IMG/VR virus record: IMGVR_UViG_3300031539_011196
Location: 1-23,629 of that record
From: a virus
Length of the DNA stretch: 23,629 bases
Reading direction: 5' to 3' (one strand)
Shown here piece after piece: positions 1 to 8,177 of this stretch. The notes under the pieces are model-generated. The model had not been told where the DNA came from. It made no database searches and was given only the letters and a program-made list of their open reading frames with translations. The position numbers and the translations under genes were made by a program. Every line of letters begins with the position of its first letter. Position 1 is the first letter of the stretch.

Positions 1-763
1 CTAGTGTGTAATATGCCTCATCATCTGATGCAGCATCAAAATCTAATGTTGAAAATACCCCCTCAAATGATGCAGTAGGACCAGCGACTCCTCCTTGCCA
101 AGAAGCCGCCCCAATACAAATATGCCGTTCGACTCGCGCTGTGCCGACCAGCGTTAAATCACCGGTAGCAGAGAATGTGGTATAATTAGTAGTGCTATCG
201 CCGAATCGAGTAATACCAGCATCAAGCTCGACCCCGGCAGCCGGTATTCGACCTATACCGAGAGTGCCGGCGGAACCAAAGTAAATTACTAGGGGGTTGA
301 GATGGCCAGCAGCGTTAGTTCCATAAGTGAAGCGAAGGGAGCCGTCACCCGCACCATGACCATTTGTCTGACGGATCATGGTCCAGGCATTTTCATAGGC
401 CGTATCATCGACCTGCCTCAAGACAAGTCCAGCACCCCAGGTACCCAAATCGGTATCGATGATGCTGAACTGATCAGAGACATTATTCAACCAATCAAGA
501 AATCTTTGGAGATTCGGTCCAACATTAATGGACTCGATCGCCTCTAAGATCTCGTCAGGAGCATCAATCTCTAGCGCATTTACCACTGGGTTAAAAATGG
601 TCTCAAATTCTACTGTATCACCGCCTTCGGTGGTGACGCGTGCAAGCAGCATATGAAGAATAAAATCCTTTACACAGTATGTCTTAATCTCCTCTGAGAC
701 CGGACAATCATTGGCACTAATAAGGCCGCGGGGACGTGGAACTTCAAAATCATATCGGGGCAT
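1..763 (-). CDS. Probable phage virion/tail-fibre-type protein, C-terminus off the window
   Basis: An uninterrupted minus-strand frame of 254 codons starts at ATG 763 and runs out of the left edge, so the C-terminus is missing. A strong ribosome binding site (GGAGGG, about 7 bases before the ATG) fixes the start. The N-terminal part (MPRYDFEVPRPRG...) is acidic and probably alpha-helical. From about residue 150 it becomes Gly/Thr/Ala-rich with short alternating hydrophobic stretches, for example LGIGRIPAAGVELDAG and NYTTFSATGDLTLVG, which is the texture of beta-rich tail fibre or baseplate-associated proteins. No catalytic motif is visible. The structural assignment rests on composition and resemblance only; the exact role is unknown. 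It lies downstream of the 849-1451 gene on the same strand. Confidence 0.6.
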   Translation of the reverse strand, partial: MPRYDFEVPRPRGLISANDCPVSEEIKTYCVKDFILHMLLARVTTEGGDTVEFETIFNPVVNALEIDAPDEILEAIESINVGPNLQRFLDWLNNVSDQFSIIDTDLGTWGAGLVLRQVDDTAYENAWTMIRQTNGHGAGDGSLRFTYGTNAAGHLNPLVIYFGSAGTLGIGRIPAAGVELDAGITRFGDSTTNYTTFSATGDLTLVGTARVERHICIGAASWQGGVAGPTASFEGVFSTLDFDAASDDEAYYTL

Positions 764-848
764 TTTCTAACCCTCCGATTATATGTTTGAAGTATCTAAC
801 ACACAAAGCGAACTGCACAAAATTGGTAATTATCGATGAGTATGACCC

Positions 849-1451
849 TCAAGGCCTGGGAAAATGGTGGCCGCCATCGCCCCAAGTGGCAGATTTATAT
901 TGCAATCGGAAAAGACCAAGAGCATGTCCAGACTCGTCCGACACAGCAGAGATCGCAGCCTCGATCAATTGCTTAAGCTCAATAACCTCGGCCTCAACAT
1001 CAGTGTTTGGTAATCCACTAGGATCCCATGCCCACTGTCCATTTTGTCCAGCGAAATAGCTACCACCATGAATAACTGGCATCCTAGCAAATGGTTGGAC
1101 TAGTGCAGCGTGGCTGGCTTCGGGTGCTGTAAAGAATCCCTCGATCATAAGTAAAGAAGGTTGGTTGCCGATTTGCGGTTTGGCAGCGGCACCATATTGT
1201 AATGTACTATAGCTGCCAAACATCCGGAATTGGCCGCCACCGGGTTTGGGTAGAGTAATCCTGTCTGGTTCGTTGGCTTCTAGTTCGCTATAGACAAGAG
1301 TTGCGAGACGTTGGAGGTCTCGGACGAAATCGGCTCGAGCGGATCTCCGAACGGCTCCTTGTTCTTTGTATCCCGGGCCGGTTGTATCGGTGGCTTGACC
1401 CCGATGCGGGACGACTTTGATGTGGGCTGTGAATGGAACTTGGTTGGCCAT
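849..1451 (-). CDS. Conserved-looking protein of unknown function, 200 aa
   Basis: A 200-residue minus-strand ORF with a clear ribosome binding site (AGAGGAG, 6 bases before the ATG). The N-terminus (MANQVPFTAHIKVVPHRGQ) carries no signal peptide or membrane segment. A Lys/Arg-rich patch around residues 30-45 is followed by a Gly/Pro-rich middle (residues 65-100) and a short acidic helical part near 150-170. I recognise no family. It sits 85 bases upstream of the virion-type gene and is probably co-transcribed with it, so a virion or assembly role is possible, but that is only context. The plus-strand frames across this region lack ribosome binding sites and are treated as antisense shadows. 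Confidence 0.7.
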   Translation of the reverse strand: MANQVPFTAHIKVVPHRGQATDTTGPGYKEQGAVRRSARADFVRDLQRLATLVYSELEANEPDRITLPKPGGGQFRMFGSYSTLQYGAAAKPQIGNQPSLLMIEGFFTAPEASHAALVQPFARMPVIHGGSYFAGQNGQWAWDPSGLPNTDVEAEVIELKQLIEAAISAVSDESGHALGLFRLQYKSATWGDGGHHFPRP

Positions 1452-1510
1452 TTGGAACTCCTCTGGACGGTTATTCTGTAATTATCTTTGGTCCAGATCG
1501 CCACCATCCT

Positions 1511-2353
1511 CTATACCTCAAGCACATAACATAGCTTCTCACCACCCCACTTCTTCACATAGCCATATTCCTCTGCGAAATCCGATTCTATCATACCCAT
1601 TTTACAAGCTCTACCATAAAGAGTACGCTTGTGCATCACAAATCTATCCCCATCCACATACCAATCATCAGAAGGAACAGTATGATGCAATTCAAAATTA
1701 CTAGCTTTATAAACAGTACCATCATGACCAACAGTAGTATCGGCATAAGCAATAACTAACTTGGAATCGATCAGCTTAATAGCTCGAGAAATAAACCAGC
1801 TAGCAAAATTCTTCTTGTGATAAGATGGATGAATACAAAGCCTTGATAATTCTCTAATATCACCGTCAACCAAGCCAAATTGCCCAGCAGTATTCTGTCT
1901 TAATGGTGGACTAAAAACTATGCAAGCAATCAATTCGTCTCCGTGATAAGCGCCAAAGCATTTCCCACCCCTCCCCTTGCCAATATAATGATAAGCATCA
2001 AGAAATGATTTAATATCCCCACCAGATACTTCTCTTAATTCAACATTCTTAAAATCAAAATCTTTTGTTTTAATATCAATACCTAGTTTTAATTTTAATC
2101 TATCAAGTACTCTATCCTTGGCAGAAAATTCGTGCTCCCAGATATACATGATCTCATGCTCAGGAAAATAGCGATTAATATAGGTAAACTTGGATTTATC
2201 CCTACGTTGAGCATCTTGTGATGAGTGCCAGTAATCGCCCTGACATTCAATTAATAAGTACTTGGTCATGCTGTTCTGTTTTGATACCAGACAGTCAAAT
2301 GCATAATAGCCAATAGCTGTGTCGGGGCTCTCCTCAACATAATCAACACCCAA
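1511..2353 (-). pseudogene. C-terminal half of IS-split nuclease-Mom fusion gene
   Basis: This 280-codon frame lacks its own ribosome binding site and begins at a TTG lying inside the 4-bp target duplication of the IS element. It continues the gene interrupted at 4213. It contains the Vsr-like PD-(D/E)XK nuclease core (AFDCL, then LIECQGDYWH, then DKSKF) followed by a Mom-like GNAT domain (HYIGKGRGGKCFGAY; LSRLCIHPSYHKKNFASWF; YADTTVGHDGTVYKASNF). By eye it is roughly 80% identical to residues 495-762 of the intact relative at 5442-7730, and long stretches are also near-identical as DNA. Removal of the IS plus one CTTG copy gives Asp-Asp-Leu-Gly-Val-Asp in frame, predicting an ancestral protein of about 493 residues. 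Whether the fragment is still expressed from within the IS is unknown. Confidence 0.85.
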
Positions 2354-2538
2354 GCGGCCTGTTGATTTGATGCAGTGATATTACGATGCTTTTCGACGTT
2401 TGGCGGTTTGCGAAACGTCGTGGACGACAAAACTGAGATGCAGAACCCGACACAACTCAGTTTCGTGACTGATCCGCGATCCATGGAGGTCCACGCGACA
2501 AGCGTTCGCGACTGCGCATTCTTCTCTCCTTTCCAGTC

Positions 2539-3546
2539 TTACCCACTCGCTGCCATTTCCGCAAACTCGGCGCGCAGTTTCCCTATCTCGCGACTCAATT
2601 TCATCACATTGAACGCCGTCGCGGCCCACAGCCATTCCGTTTTCACCTTCTCTAATCCACGCAACAAAAACTGACGGAAACCCATCACCGACTTCAGAAT
2701 CCCAAACGTCGTCTCGGCGATCCGAGGCCGTTGGTTGTAAAGCTGCCGAGACGATTCGCTCGCCATCCGCGCCGCCGTCCGTTCCCGCACCTCTTCGTAT
2801 TGGTCGCGGGTGATCGTGCGGCCACGCTTGTTCTTCGGCGACAGACAGGCCGTGGCCAGCGGACAGCCCGCACAGGCACCGCAGCGGTAAATCCGTTTCT
2901 GAATCACCTCGCCACCACGCTTCTCCGGCTTGGTCGTTTCAAACGGCATCGCATGACCTTGCGGACAATAGTATTGGTCCTCCGATTCGTGATACACAAA
3001 ACACGACTTATCCAGTCGGCCCTGGTCGTTCCGCGGCAGGTCCGGCCACTGCGATTCCGCTACCGCCTCACGCGGGTCGCCGCGCAAGGCGGGGTTGCCC
3101 GCTTGCGGCTGATTCGACTCGACTGGGGCGTAAAACTCCACCCCGCGCTCTTCCATGCCGACCATGATCTGGCCGCTGTTGTTACCGGCGTCGGTCAAAA
3201 ACCGCTCCGGCCGCCGGCCGAACGTTTCTTCGATCCGGTCCACGCTCGGCAACGCCGCCGAACCCTCGTTGACTTCCGCCAGCACGTCGCAATCCAGAAT
3301 GAAACCCCGCTCGCCGTCGGTCGTGGCAACCGGGGTGTAGTTGGGAGCGTAGCCGCCTTCTTTGTTGGGCATCACGCGGGAATCCGGGTCGCTGGTGGGG
3401 ACCTGCGCCGGGTTCTTTTCCGGGTTGACGCCTTGCTGTCGGCGGGCTTCGTCGGCGGCACGGGCCTGATCGAGGGCCGCTCGGACAAGCTGCCGCCGCT
3501 GCTCGACCTCGGCCAGTTCGTCCGGTAAGTGGGTCGAGCTACCCAT
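2539..3546 (-). pseudogene. IS1182-type transposase, C-terminal frame
   Basis: Continuation of the transposase in the -1 frame relative to 3372-4118. It carries the second catalytic Asp (FLTDAGNNSGQ) and the catalytic Glu region (RPRIAETTFGILKSVMGF), with the Cys-containing insertion CGACAGCPLATACL before it. The first in-frame ATG is at 3546, but similarity continues upstream of it: EPLDEADADG in this frame joins naturally to DELFEQLL of the other frame, so the crossover lies near 3570-3585. The C-terminus (WLWAATAFNVMKLSREI) is typical of the family. Together the two frames would give a transposase of about 520 residues. Confidence 0.85.
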
Positions 3547-4118
3547 GCCATCCGCGTCGGCTTCGTCGAGCGGCTCAGCAGTTGCTCGAACAATTCGTCC
3601 AGGGCCTGCAGTTTCTCTTGCAAGGTTTTGGCGGTGCGGGTTTGATACCGGCTGTTGTTGGCTTTGACGCGCGTGCCGTCAAAGGCGACTTCGCCGAGCC
3701 GGATCAAACCGAGCGTCATGGCGATGCACCCGATTTGCCGGAACAGGTCTTTGAGAGGCTGGCGAAACCGGGTACGGAACTTATTGAAGGTGGTGTGATC
3801 GATGTGCCGCCCTTGGACGAGCCAGATGAAATCGAAGCGATAATTGCACGCTTCTTCGAGTTTTCGGCTGCTGCGGATGCCCCGGTACATGCCATAGAGG
3901 ATGGCTGCGGCGATGCGTTTGGGCTGGATCGGCGGCTGCCCTTTACGTCTCGGATAATCGTCTTCCCACGGCGACCAATCGACCGCATCCAGGACTTCGT
4001 CGATCAAGCGGACGGGATCGTCGGGCGAAATCAGCGAATCGAGGGTGGGAAAATAGACCGAGAACAAGCTACTGCCGCGATCGAACGTCGCGTCGGCCCA
4101 ATAATCCTCAGTCGCCAT
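3372..4118 (-). pseudogene. IS1182-type transposase, N-terminal frame
   Basis: This frame starts at ATG 4118 with a good ribosome binding site (AAGGAG, 7 bases upstream). It encodes the N-terminal transposase domain (DDPVRLIDEVLDAVDW, HIDHTTFNKFRTRFR) typical of IS1182-family enzymes and the first catalytic Asp in VAFDGTRVKANNSR. After about residue 178 (near FEQLLSRS) the sequence stops resembling a transposase and becomes Arg/Ser/Pro-rich up to the stop. The homologous continuation lies in the -1 frame (2539-3546). The remaining catalytic Asp and Glu are in that second frame. No canonical slippery heptamer was seen at the crossover, so an indel mutation or an assembly error is more likely than programmed frameshifting. 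Confidence 0.85.
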
Positions 4119-4182
4119 GGCGCAACTCCTTCCTTGCCATCGGAGCCAACGAATGTCTTACTCACAAATTATACGCTCCCGA

Positions 4183-4854
4183 TCAACGGGCGTCGTCTAA
4201 ATCAACAGGCCGCAAGTCATCTAAGTATTTATATAATTGCCGCTGTATGGAACTCACCGTCCCCAACTGAGTGGCCCATACTTTAGCCATTTTCTGTCGA
4301 TATTCTGGATTCATCCATTTGCGTCTTGCTGATTCGTGTTGTTTCTTACGATAGTCAGTACGTTTCCAATTTCGTTTAGATTGTGCTGACTGCCTCTCTA
4401 AATATTGCTCGGTTTTCACAAACTCACGAATCTTAGAAACCATTTGGTTTCGATATTCAGCATTATCCCAATTCTGCTTACTGGACTCCGACAATCTAGC
4501 TCTGTGCTCGTCTAGCTGACAACTAGCCAGATGCTTTTCCTTCCAATCATCAGTACTCATTATAGCGTCTAGTTTATTACGGTATTCGGGATCCTCCCAA
4601 AGTGCTTTGCTAACACAAGAACGGCACAAACACCGGTTTGCACGTATAGACCGCCATAACACTTCCTTAGACTCGCCGCACCGACAAGTAATTATGACCA
4701 CATCTGGCTTCTGTAAGACATAGTTGTCGGGGTAGCCGAACTTGATTTTGGTAGCTTCCCAATTTATCAACTTAAACTTGTGCGAGACTCTTTGACGACA
4801 CAGGCTACAACTTATGCCCCGCTTTTCAGACCCACATATCTTACATATAACCAC
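4183..4854 (-). pseudogene. N-terminal half of IS-split nuclease-Mom fusion gene
   Basis: This frame carries the N-terminus of the interrupted gene. The genuine coding part runs from about GTG 4854 (or TTG 4869; no good ribosome binding site decides) to base 4213; the last nine residues are read from the IS end. Paired cysteines (CKICG, CSLC, then CRCG and CRSC) suggest two small zinc-binding modules. They are followed by five or six copies of a W-x-x-(P/A)-E-Y-R-x-K/Q unit (ALWEDPEYRNK, QNWDNAEYRNQ, RKWMNPEYRQK), far fewer than in the intact relative. It ends with SSIQRQLYKYLDDL, which matches SSIQLQLYKYLDDL just before the nuclease domain of 5442-7730. The N-terminal halves of the two relatives are much less alike than the C-terminal halves. 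Confidence 0.85.
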
Positions 4855-4868
4855 AATATTATAATACA

Positions 4869-4900
4869 AAATCAGCCATACTAGATAGTATGGCTGATTT
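4869..4900 (-). terminator. Perfect 14-bp hairpin, probable terminator of the 4960-5367 gene
   Basis: AAATCAGCCATACT (4869-4882) pairs perfectly with AGTATGGCTGATTT (4887-4900) around a 4-base loop. Read on the minus strand the stem is followed by a T-rich stretch (TTTTGTATT), as in an intrinsic terminator. It lies about 60 bases after the stop of the minus-strand gene at 4960-5367 and immediately before the split nuclease-Mom gene, so it would separate their transcripts. A TATAAT sequence follows on the minus strand and could serve the downstream gene, but no convincing -35 element was found. Confidence 0.75.
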
Positions 4901-4959
4901 AGTTAATTTTTCAATCCATCAGCACTCCATGCTGAGATTCCTACCCCGCAATCCTTCGA

Positions 4960-5367
4960 TTACATGTTCGCAACTTGAGTGTCGTCGCGAAGATCACTGT
5001 GCAGATCACGTGCGGCCAGACTAGCTGCAGCATGGTGGAGGAATTTGTCTCTACCAATCTGGAAGCCGAAGTCTACGCCGGTAATCCCCTCTTGGGCATC
5101 AGAGAAAGCCTTCTGCGGCAGAAGCCCGATGACGATCGGGAATCCACGAGTAGCGTCATGACGCGCCTCACCCATGTAGGTCGAGAAGTCTTGCAGGGTC
5201 GTGTCCCTGGTCAATACGCCAGACAGGATTTCCTCACCGGGAACGCTCATCACCAGCGGGCGAAGATGCTTAGTCAGAGCCTCTACGCTCTCGTGCCGAT
5301 GATCTTGTCGGAAAGCCCGAACCCTGCGAAAGACATTGATTAAAGTGTTGGCGGGTTGTGATGCCAT
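4960..5367 (-). CDS. Unknown protein, 135 aa
   Basis: A 135-residue minus-strand ORF. I chose ATG 5367 (MASQPANTLINVFRRVRAF) over an upstream in-frame start because AAAGGAGA lies 5 bases before it. The N-terminal part is basic and probably helical; the middle (LMSVPGEE-like segment, then FPIVIGLLP) is more hydrophobic; there is no signal peptide. I recognise no family. It sits between the two relatives of the nuclease-Mom gene, transcribed on the same strand as the split copy and divergently from the intact copy, with only 74 bases between its start and that of the plus-strand gene. It may be an original phage gene flanked by two invading elements, or their partner; the sequence does not decide. 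Confidence 0.7.
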   Translation of the reverse strand: MASQPANTLINVFRRVRAFRQDHRHESVEALTKHLRPLVMSVPGEEILSGVLTRDTTLQDFSTYMGEARHDATRGFPIVIGLLPQKAFSDAQEGITGVDFGFQIGRDKFLHHAAASLAARDLHSDLRDDTQVANM

Positions 5368-5441
5368 TGTGATCTCCTTTGAACGTATTTTAATGAAGAC
5401 AGGCTTCAAAATTCAACACATTATTTTTGCTTGAGACAACA

Positions 5442-7730
5442 ATGAATAAATGGGATTTTATTGATTGGGAAGAAACCCAGCGAAGATTCAATTATGCCTC
5501 TCAGAAGTTAAAAGCCGCGGATCGCGTGCTGGTGCGGTGTTATCAATGCAATATATTCGTTGAAGTTAGATATGATTCGGTGCGAGGCAGAGGAGGAAAG
5601 CTATATAAACCAGTCTGCAAAAGCTGTAGTGTCAAAAAACAATGGGAGAATCAAGAATACAAACAAAATATTGCCGCTAAAGCAAGTTTGAGCATGCAAA
5701 AAGTATGGAATAATGAAGAATATGTCCGCAACCAGCAAGAAAAACACAAAATTGCGGGAAAATTGAAATGGCAGGATGATGAATATAGAGCCAAAGTAAA
5801 AAGCGGGGTTAGGAGAGCCCATGCTAATAATCCAGAATATACCAAATCTGCCGTAGCTGCTTTAAGAACAGAAAAAGCGATGGCCGCCCAAAAGAAAGCA
5901 TCGCAACAAAAACGAAAATGTAAAGACTATCGGCGCAAATTATCTGAAGCATCTAAGAATAATTGGAATAATCCAAAATATAGAAAAAGAATGCTGTCTA
6001 TACTAAAATCTGAAGAATTTAGACAAAAACAAATAGATACCCACAGTACACCAGAATACAAAGAAAAAGCTGCTGCTATTATGCGATCTCTCTGGGAGCA
6101 GCCAGAATACAGAGAAAAAATGATTACCACTATACAGGCCATGTGGAATCAACCGGAATTTAGAAGCCGGATGACTAAGATGCTCAGCGACAGCTCAAAA
6201 CACCTATGGGAAAATGAAGAATATAGAAAAAAACACAGAAAACAATTAATCATTGCCATGCGAACACTATGGAATCAACCAAAATTTAGAAATCGGATGA
6301 CTAAGATAATCAGCAATAATTCAAAACGCCTGTGGGAAAATGAAGAATATCGAGAAAACCAAATAGATACCCACAGCACACCGGAATATAAAGAAAAAGC
6401 TGCTGCTATTATGCGATCTCTCTGGGAGCAGCCAGAATACAGAGAAAAAATGATAACTATTTGGAATCAACCAGAATATAAAGAGCGAATGAGTAAGATA
6501 TTTAGCGATAGCACAAAACACCTATGGGAAAATGAAGAATATCGAGAACAAATAACCACTGCTATGAAAGCATTGTGGGACCAACCAGAATACAAGGAGC
6601 GGATGAGTAAGATACTCAGCAACAGCACAAAACGCCTATGGGAAAATGAAGAATACCGAGAAAAAATGGTTGCTACTATACAAGCATTGTGGGATCAACC
6701 AGAATTTAGAAATCGGATGGGTAAAATACTCAGCGATAGCTCAAAACACCTATGGGAAAATGAAGAATACCGAGAAAAAATGATTGCTATTCATAATACA
6801 CCAGAATACAAAAAGCGAATGGCTATTGTCCGAGCCAATATGCCCAGAATAAGCTCAATCCAATTACAATTGTATAAATACCTTGACGATCTCGATGTGG
6901 AATATTGTAAAGAAGGAACCGAGACAGCTATTGGATATTATGCCTTTGATTGTCTAATTCCCAAGCAAAACAAGATGCATAGACATTTGCTCATTGAGTG
7001 TCAGGGCGATTACTGGCATTCGCTCCCAAAGGCAATTAGAAACGATAAATCCAAGTTTACATATATTAATCGTTATTTTCCAGAGCATGAGATAATATAT
7101 GTCTGGGAGCACGAATTCTATGCTAAGGATAGGGTGCTTGATAGATTAAAATTAAAACTAGGTATTGATATTAAAACAAAAGATTTTGATTTTAAGAATA
7201 TTGAATTAAGAGAAGTATCGAGCGGAGATATTAAATCATTCCTTGATGCTTACCATTATATTGGTAAGGGGAGGGGTGGGAAATGCTTCGGCGCTTATTA
7301 TAGGGGTGAGTTAATTGCTTGTATGGTTTTTAGTCCACCATTAAGACAGAATACTGCTGGGCAGTTCGATTTGGTTGATGGTGGTGTTAGGGAATTGTCT
7401 AGATTATGCATTCATCCTTCTTATCATAAGAAGAATTTTGCTAGTTGGTTTATATCCAAAGCAGTTAAAAATATTAAAGAATTAGTTGTTGCTTATGCTG
7501 ATACTACTGTTGGGCACACTGGGACAATCTACAAAGCATCCAACTTCAAATTGCATCATACTGTCGCTCCTGATTATTGGTATGTAGACATAGATGGGTT
7601 TGTGATGCACAAGAAAACACTCTACCAACGAGCTAAGACCATGAGTATGAAAGAGTCAGATTTCGCAAAGGAGTATGGGTATCACAAAAAGTGGGGTGGT
7701 AAAAAATTCTGTTTTATCTACGCTAAATAA
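5442..7730 (+). CDS. Zinc/repeat DNA-binding + Vsr-like nuclease + Mom-like acyltransferase fusion
   Basis: A 762-residue protein from ATG 5442 (MNKWDFIDWEE); the TTG 15 bases earlier is less likely, and the ribosome binding site is weak (GAGA). Order: paired cysteines C33/C36 and C59/C62 (zinc-binding); about 22 copies of a W-x-x-(P/E)-E-Y-R-x-K-M unit over residues 66-465, resembling repeat modules of phage homing endonucleases; a Vsr-like PD-(D/E)XK core at about 470-570 with D503 (FDCL), E519/Q521 (IECQGDYWH) and DKSKF; and a C-terminal GNAT domain (about 590-762) with HYIGKGRGG (H605) and YADTTVGHTGTIYKASNF (Y685-), a signature of Mu Mom-type DNA acyltransferases, which modify adenine. 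Inference: a DNA-targeting nuclease joined to a DNA-modifying enzyme, perhaps a homing element. No activity is proven. Confidence 0.8.
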   Translation: MNKWDFIDWEETQRRFNYASQKLKAADRVLVRCYQCNIFVEVRYDSVRGRGGKLYKPVCKSCSVKKQWENQEYKQNIAAKASLSMQKVWNNEEYVRNQQEKHKIAGKLKWQDDEYRAKVKSGVRRAHANNPEYTKSAVAALRTEKAMAAQKKASQQKRKCKDYRRKLSEASKNNWNNPKYRKRMLSILKSEEFRQKQIDTHSTPEYKEKAAAIMRSLWEQPEYREKMITTIQAMWNQPEFRSRMTKMLSDSSKHLWENEEYRKKHRKQLIIAMRTLWNQPKFRNRMTKIISNNSKRLWENEEYRENQIDTHSTPEYKEKAAAIMRSLWEQPEYREKMITIWNQPEYKERMSKIFSDSTKHLWENEEYREQITTAMKALWDQPEYKERMSKILSNSTKRLWENEEYREKMVATIQALWDQPEFRNRMGKILSDSSKHLWENEEYREKMIAIHNTPEYKKRMAIVRANMPRISSIQLQLYKYLDDLDVEYCKEGTETAIGYYAFDCLIPKQNKMHRHLLIECQGDYWHSLPKAIRNDKSKFTYINRYFPEHEIIYVWEHEFYAKDRVLDRLKLKLGIDIKTKDFDFKNIELREVSSGDIKSFLDAYHYIGKGRGGKCFGAYYRGELIACMVFSPPLRQNTAGQFDLVDGGVRELSRLCIHPSYHKKNFASWFISKAVKNIKELVVAYADTTVGHTGTIYKASNFKLHHTVAPDYWYVDIDGFVMHKKTLYQRAKTMSMKESDFAKEYGYHKKWGGKKFCFIYAK
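6031..6454 (+). repeat. Internal 330-bp-spaced direct repeat within the repeat array
   Basis: The 94 bases at 6031-6124 recur at 6361-6454 with three differences by eye. The spacing is exactly 330 bases, i.e. 110 codons, so the reading frame is kept. The repeated stretch encodes QIDTHSTPEYKEKAAA and the following unit. This shows that the W-x-x-P-E-Y-R array grew by in-frame duplication of several units at once, recently enough that the DNA is still nearly identical. Confidence 0.9.
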
Positions 7731-7733
7731 TTA

Positions 7734-8177
7734 TTATACTTGACCATCACACCATTCTTTGATAGCGCCAAGTAAATTATCCTTAATTTCGGCCTGACTC
7801 AAAGCCATATCTTGCATGATAGGACCGACAACCTCCAAAGCTTTACCATAAAAACCGGTATGCCCGGTGTGATGGGACTGCTTGGTATTTGTCGGTTTGG
7901 CCGGACTCCCACAGGCCATATCAATAAACTCAAGAACACACTTTATCAGCTTGTGTGGCATCTCGTCTCTGGGACGAGACTGAGTACCAACATAAAGATG
8001 ATCAACACCAAGAGACTCAGCAACCGGTATATTATTCACAAGCCGACAGAGTATCATATCTCCACCACAAGTTGGTTGAATAGTCAACCCGATCTTGTTG
8101 AACTCCTCCTCTAGGGAATATAGAGTACCGAAATCGAAACACCTTTCCCGGATGAATTGTTTCAACTCGACTGACAT
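7734..8177 (-). CDS. Unknown protein, 147 aa
   Basis: I place the start at ATG 8177 (MSVELKQFIRERCFDFG), which has AGAGG 6-7 bases upstream, rather than at the in-frame start 48 bases earlier. The protein is soluble-looking and mixed alpha/beta by composition, with several Cys and His residues (PTCGGDMILC, and SHHTGHTGFYG near residue 110) but no clear metal-binding spacing. I recognise no family. The stop is only three bases from the stop of the convergent nuclease-Mom gene. The ribosome binding site forms one arm of a perfect 9-bp inverted repeat (8185-8218), so translation may be controlled by RNA structure. Confidence 0.7.
   Translation of the reverse strand: MSVELKQFIRERCFDFGTLYSLEEEFNKIGLTIQPTCGGDMILCRLVNNIPVAESLGVDHLYVGTQSRPRDEMPHKLIKCVLEFIDMACGSPAKPTNTKQSHHTGHTGFYGKALEVVGPIMQDMALSQAEIKDNLLGAIKEWCDGQV

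Larger units (their letters stand above)
2355..4212 (-). mobile_element. IS1182-type insertion sequence, 1858 bp, complete ends
   Basis: Both ends carry the same terminal inverted repeat, CGGCCTGTTGATTT (14 bases exact), at 2355-2368 and, inverted, at 4199-4212. The flanks are a 4-bp direct repeat, CAAG on the plus strand (2351-2354 and 4213-4216), consistent with a target duplication. Precise removal restores an open frame through the host gene, which shows a clean and probably recent insertion. The element is visibly richer in G+C than the phage sequence around it, pointing to a different source, presumably a bacterial host genome. Length and transposase type match the IS1182 family as known to me. 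The transposase is split into two frames, so the copy may be inactive. About 180 bases between the transposase stop and the lower end hold no gene. Confidence 0.93.
1511..7730. repeat. Large inverted repeat: two nuclease-Mom C-terminal regions
   Basis: The DNA of roughly 1530-2320 (minus strand) matches roughly 6910-7710 (plus strand). For example, a run encoding DRLKLKLGIDIKTKDFDF is almost the same base for base in both. The two copies point towards each other's outer ends and enclose about 4.6 kb that includes the IS element, the terminator hairpin and the 4960-5367 gene. This arrangement would allow inversion or gene conversion by homologous recombination. The exact percentage of identity needs an alignment. 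Confidence 0.85.

Noticed and set aside
302-547. Plus-strand ORF of 81 codons
   Set aside because: Antisense to the well-supported virion-type gene (1-763) and without a convincing ribosome binding site.
764-848. Promoter-like TTGTGT-17-TATAAT on the minus strand before the virion-type gene
   Set aside because: Transcription would begin inside the ribosome binding site, and the -35 match is poor; probably chance in A+T-rich DNA.
2731-3528. Plus-strand ORF of 265 codons inside the IS element
   Set aside because: Arg-rich shadow frame opposite the transposase; a result of high G+C content, no family resemblance.
3582-4286. Plus-strand ORF of 234 codons
   Set aside because: Antisense to the transposase N-terminal frame, and its 3' end crosses the IS boundary into the split gene.
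6031-6454. Regular repeats considered as a CRISPR or minisatellite
   Set aside because: They are in-frame protein repeats within one long ORF, with no spacer structure.
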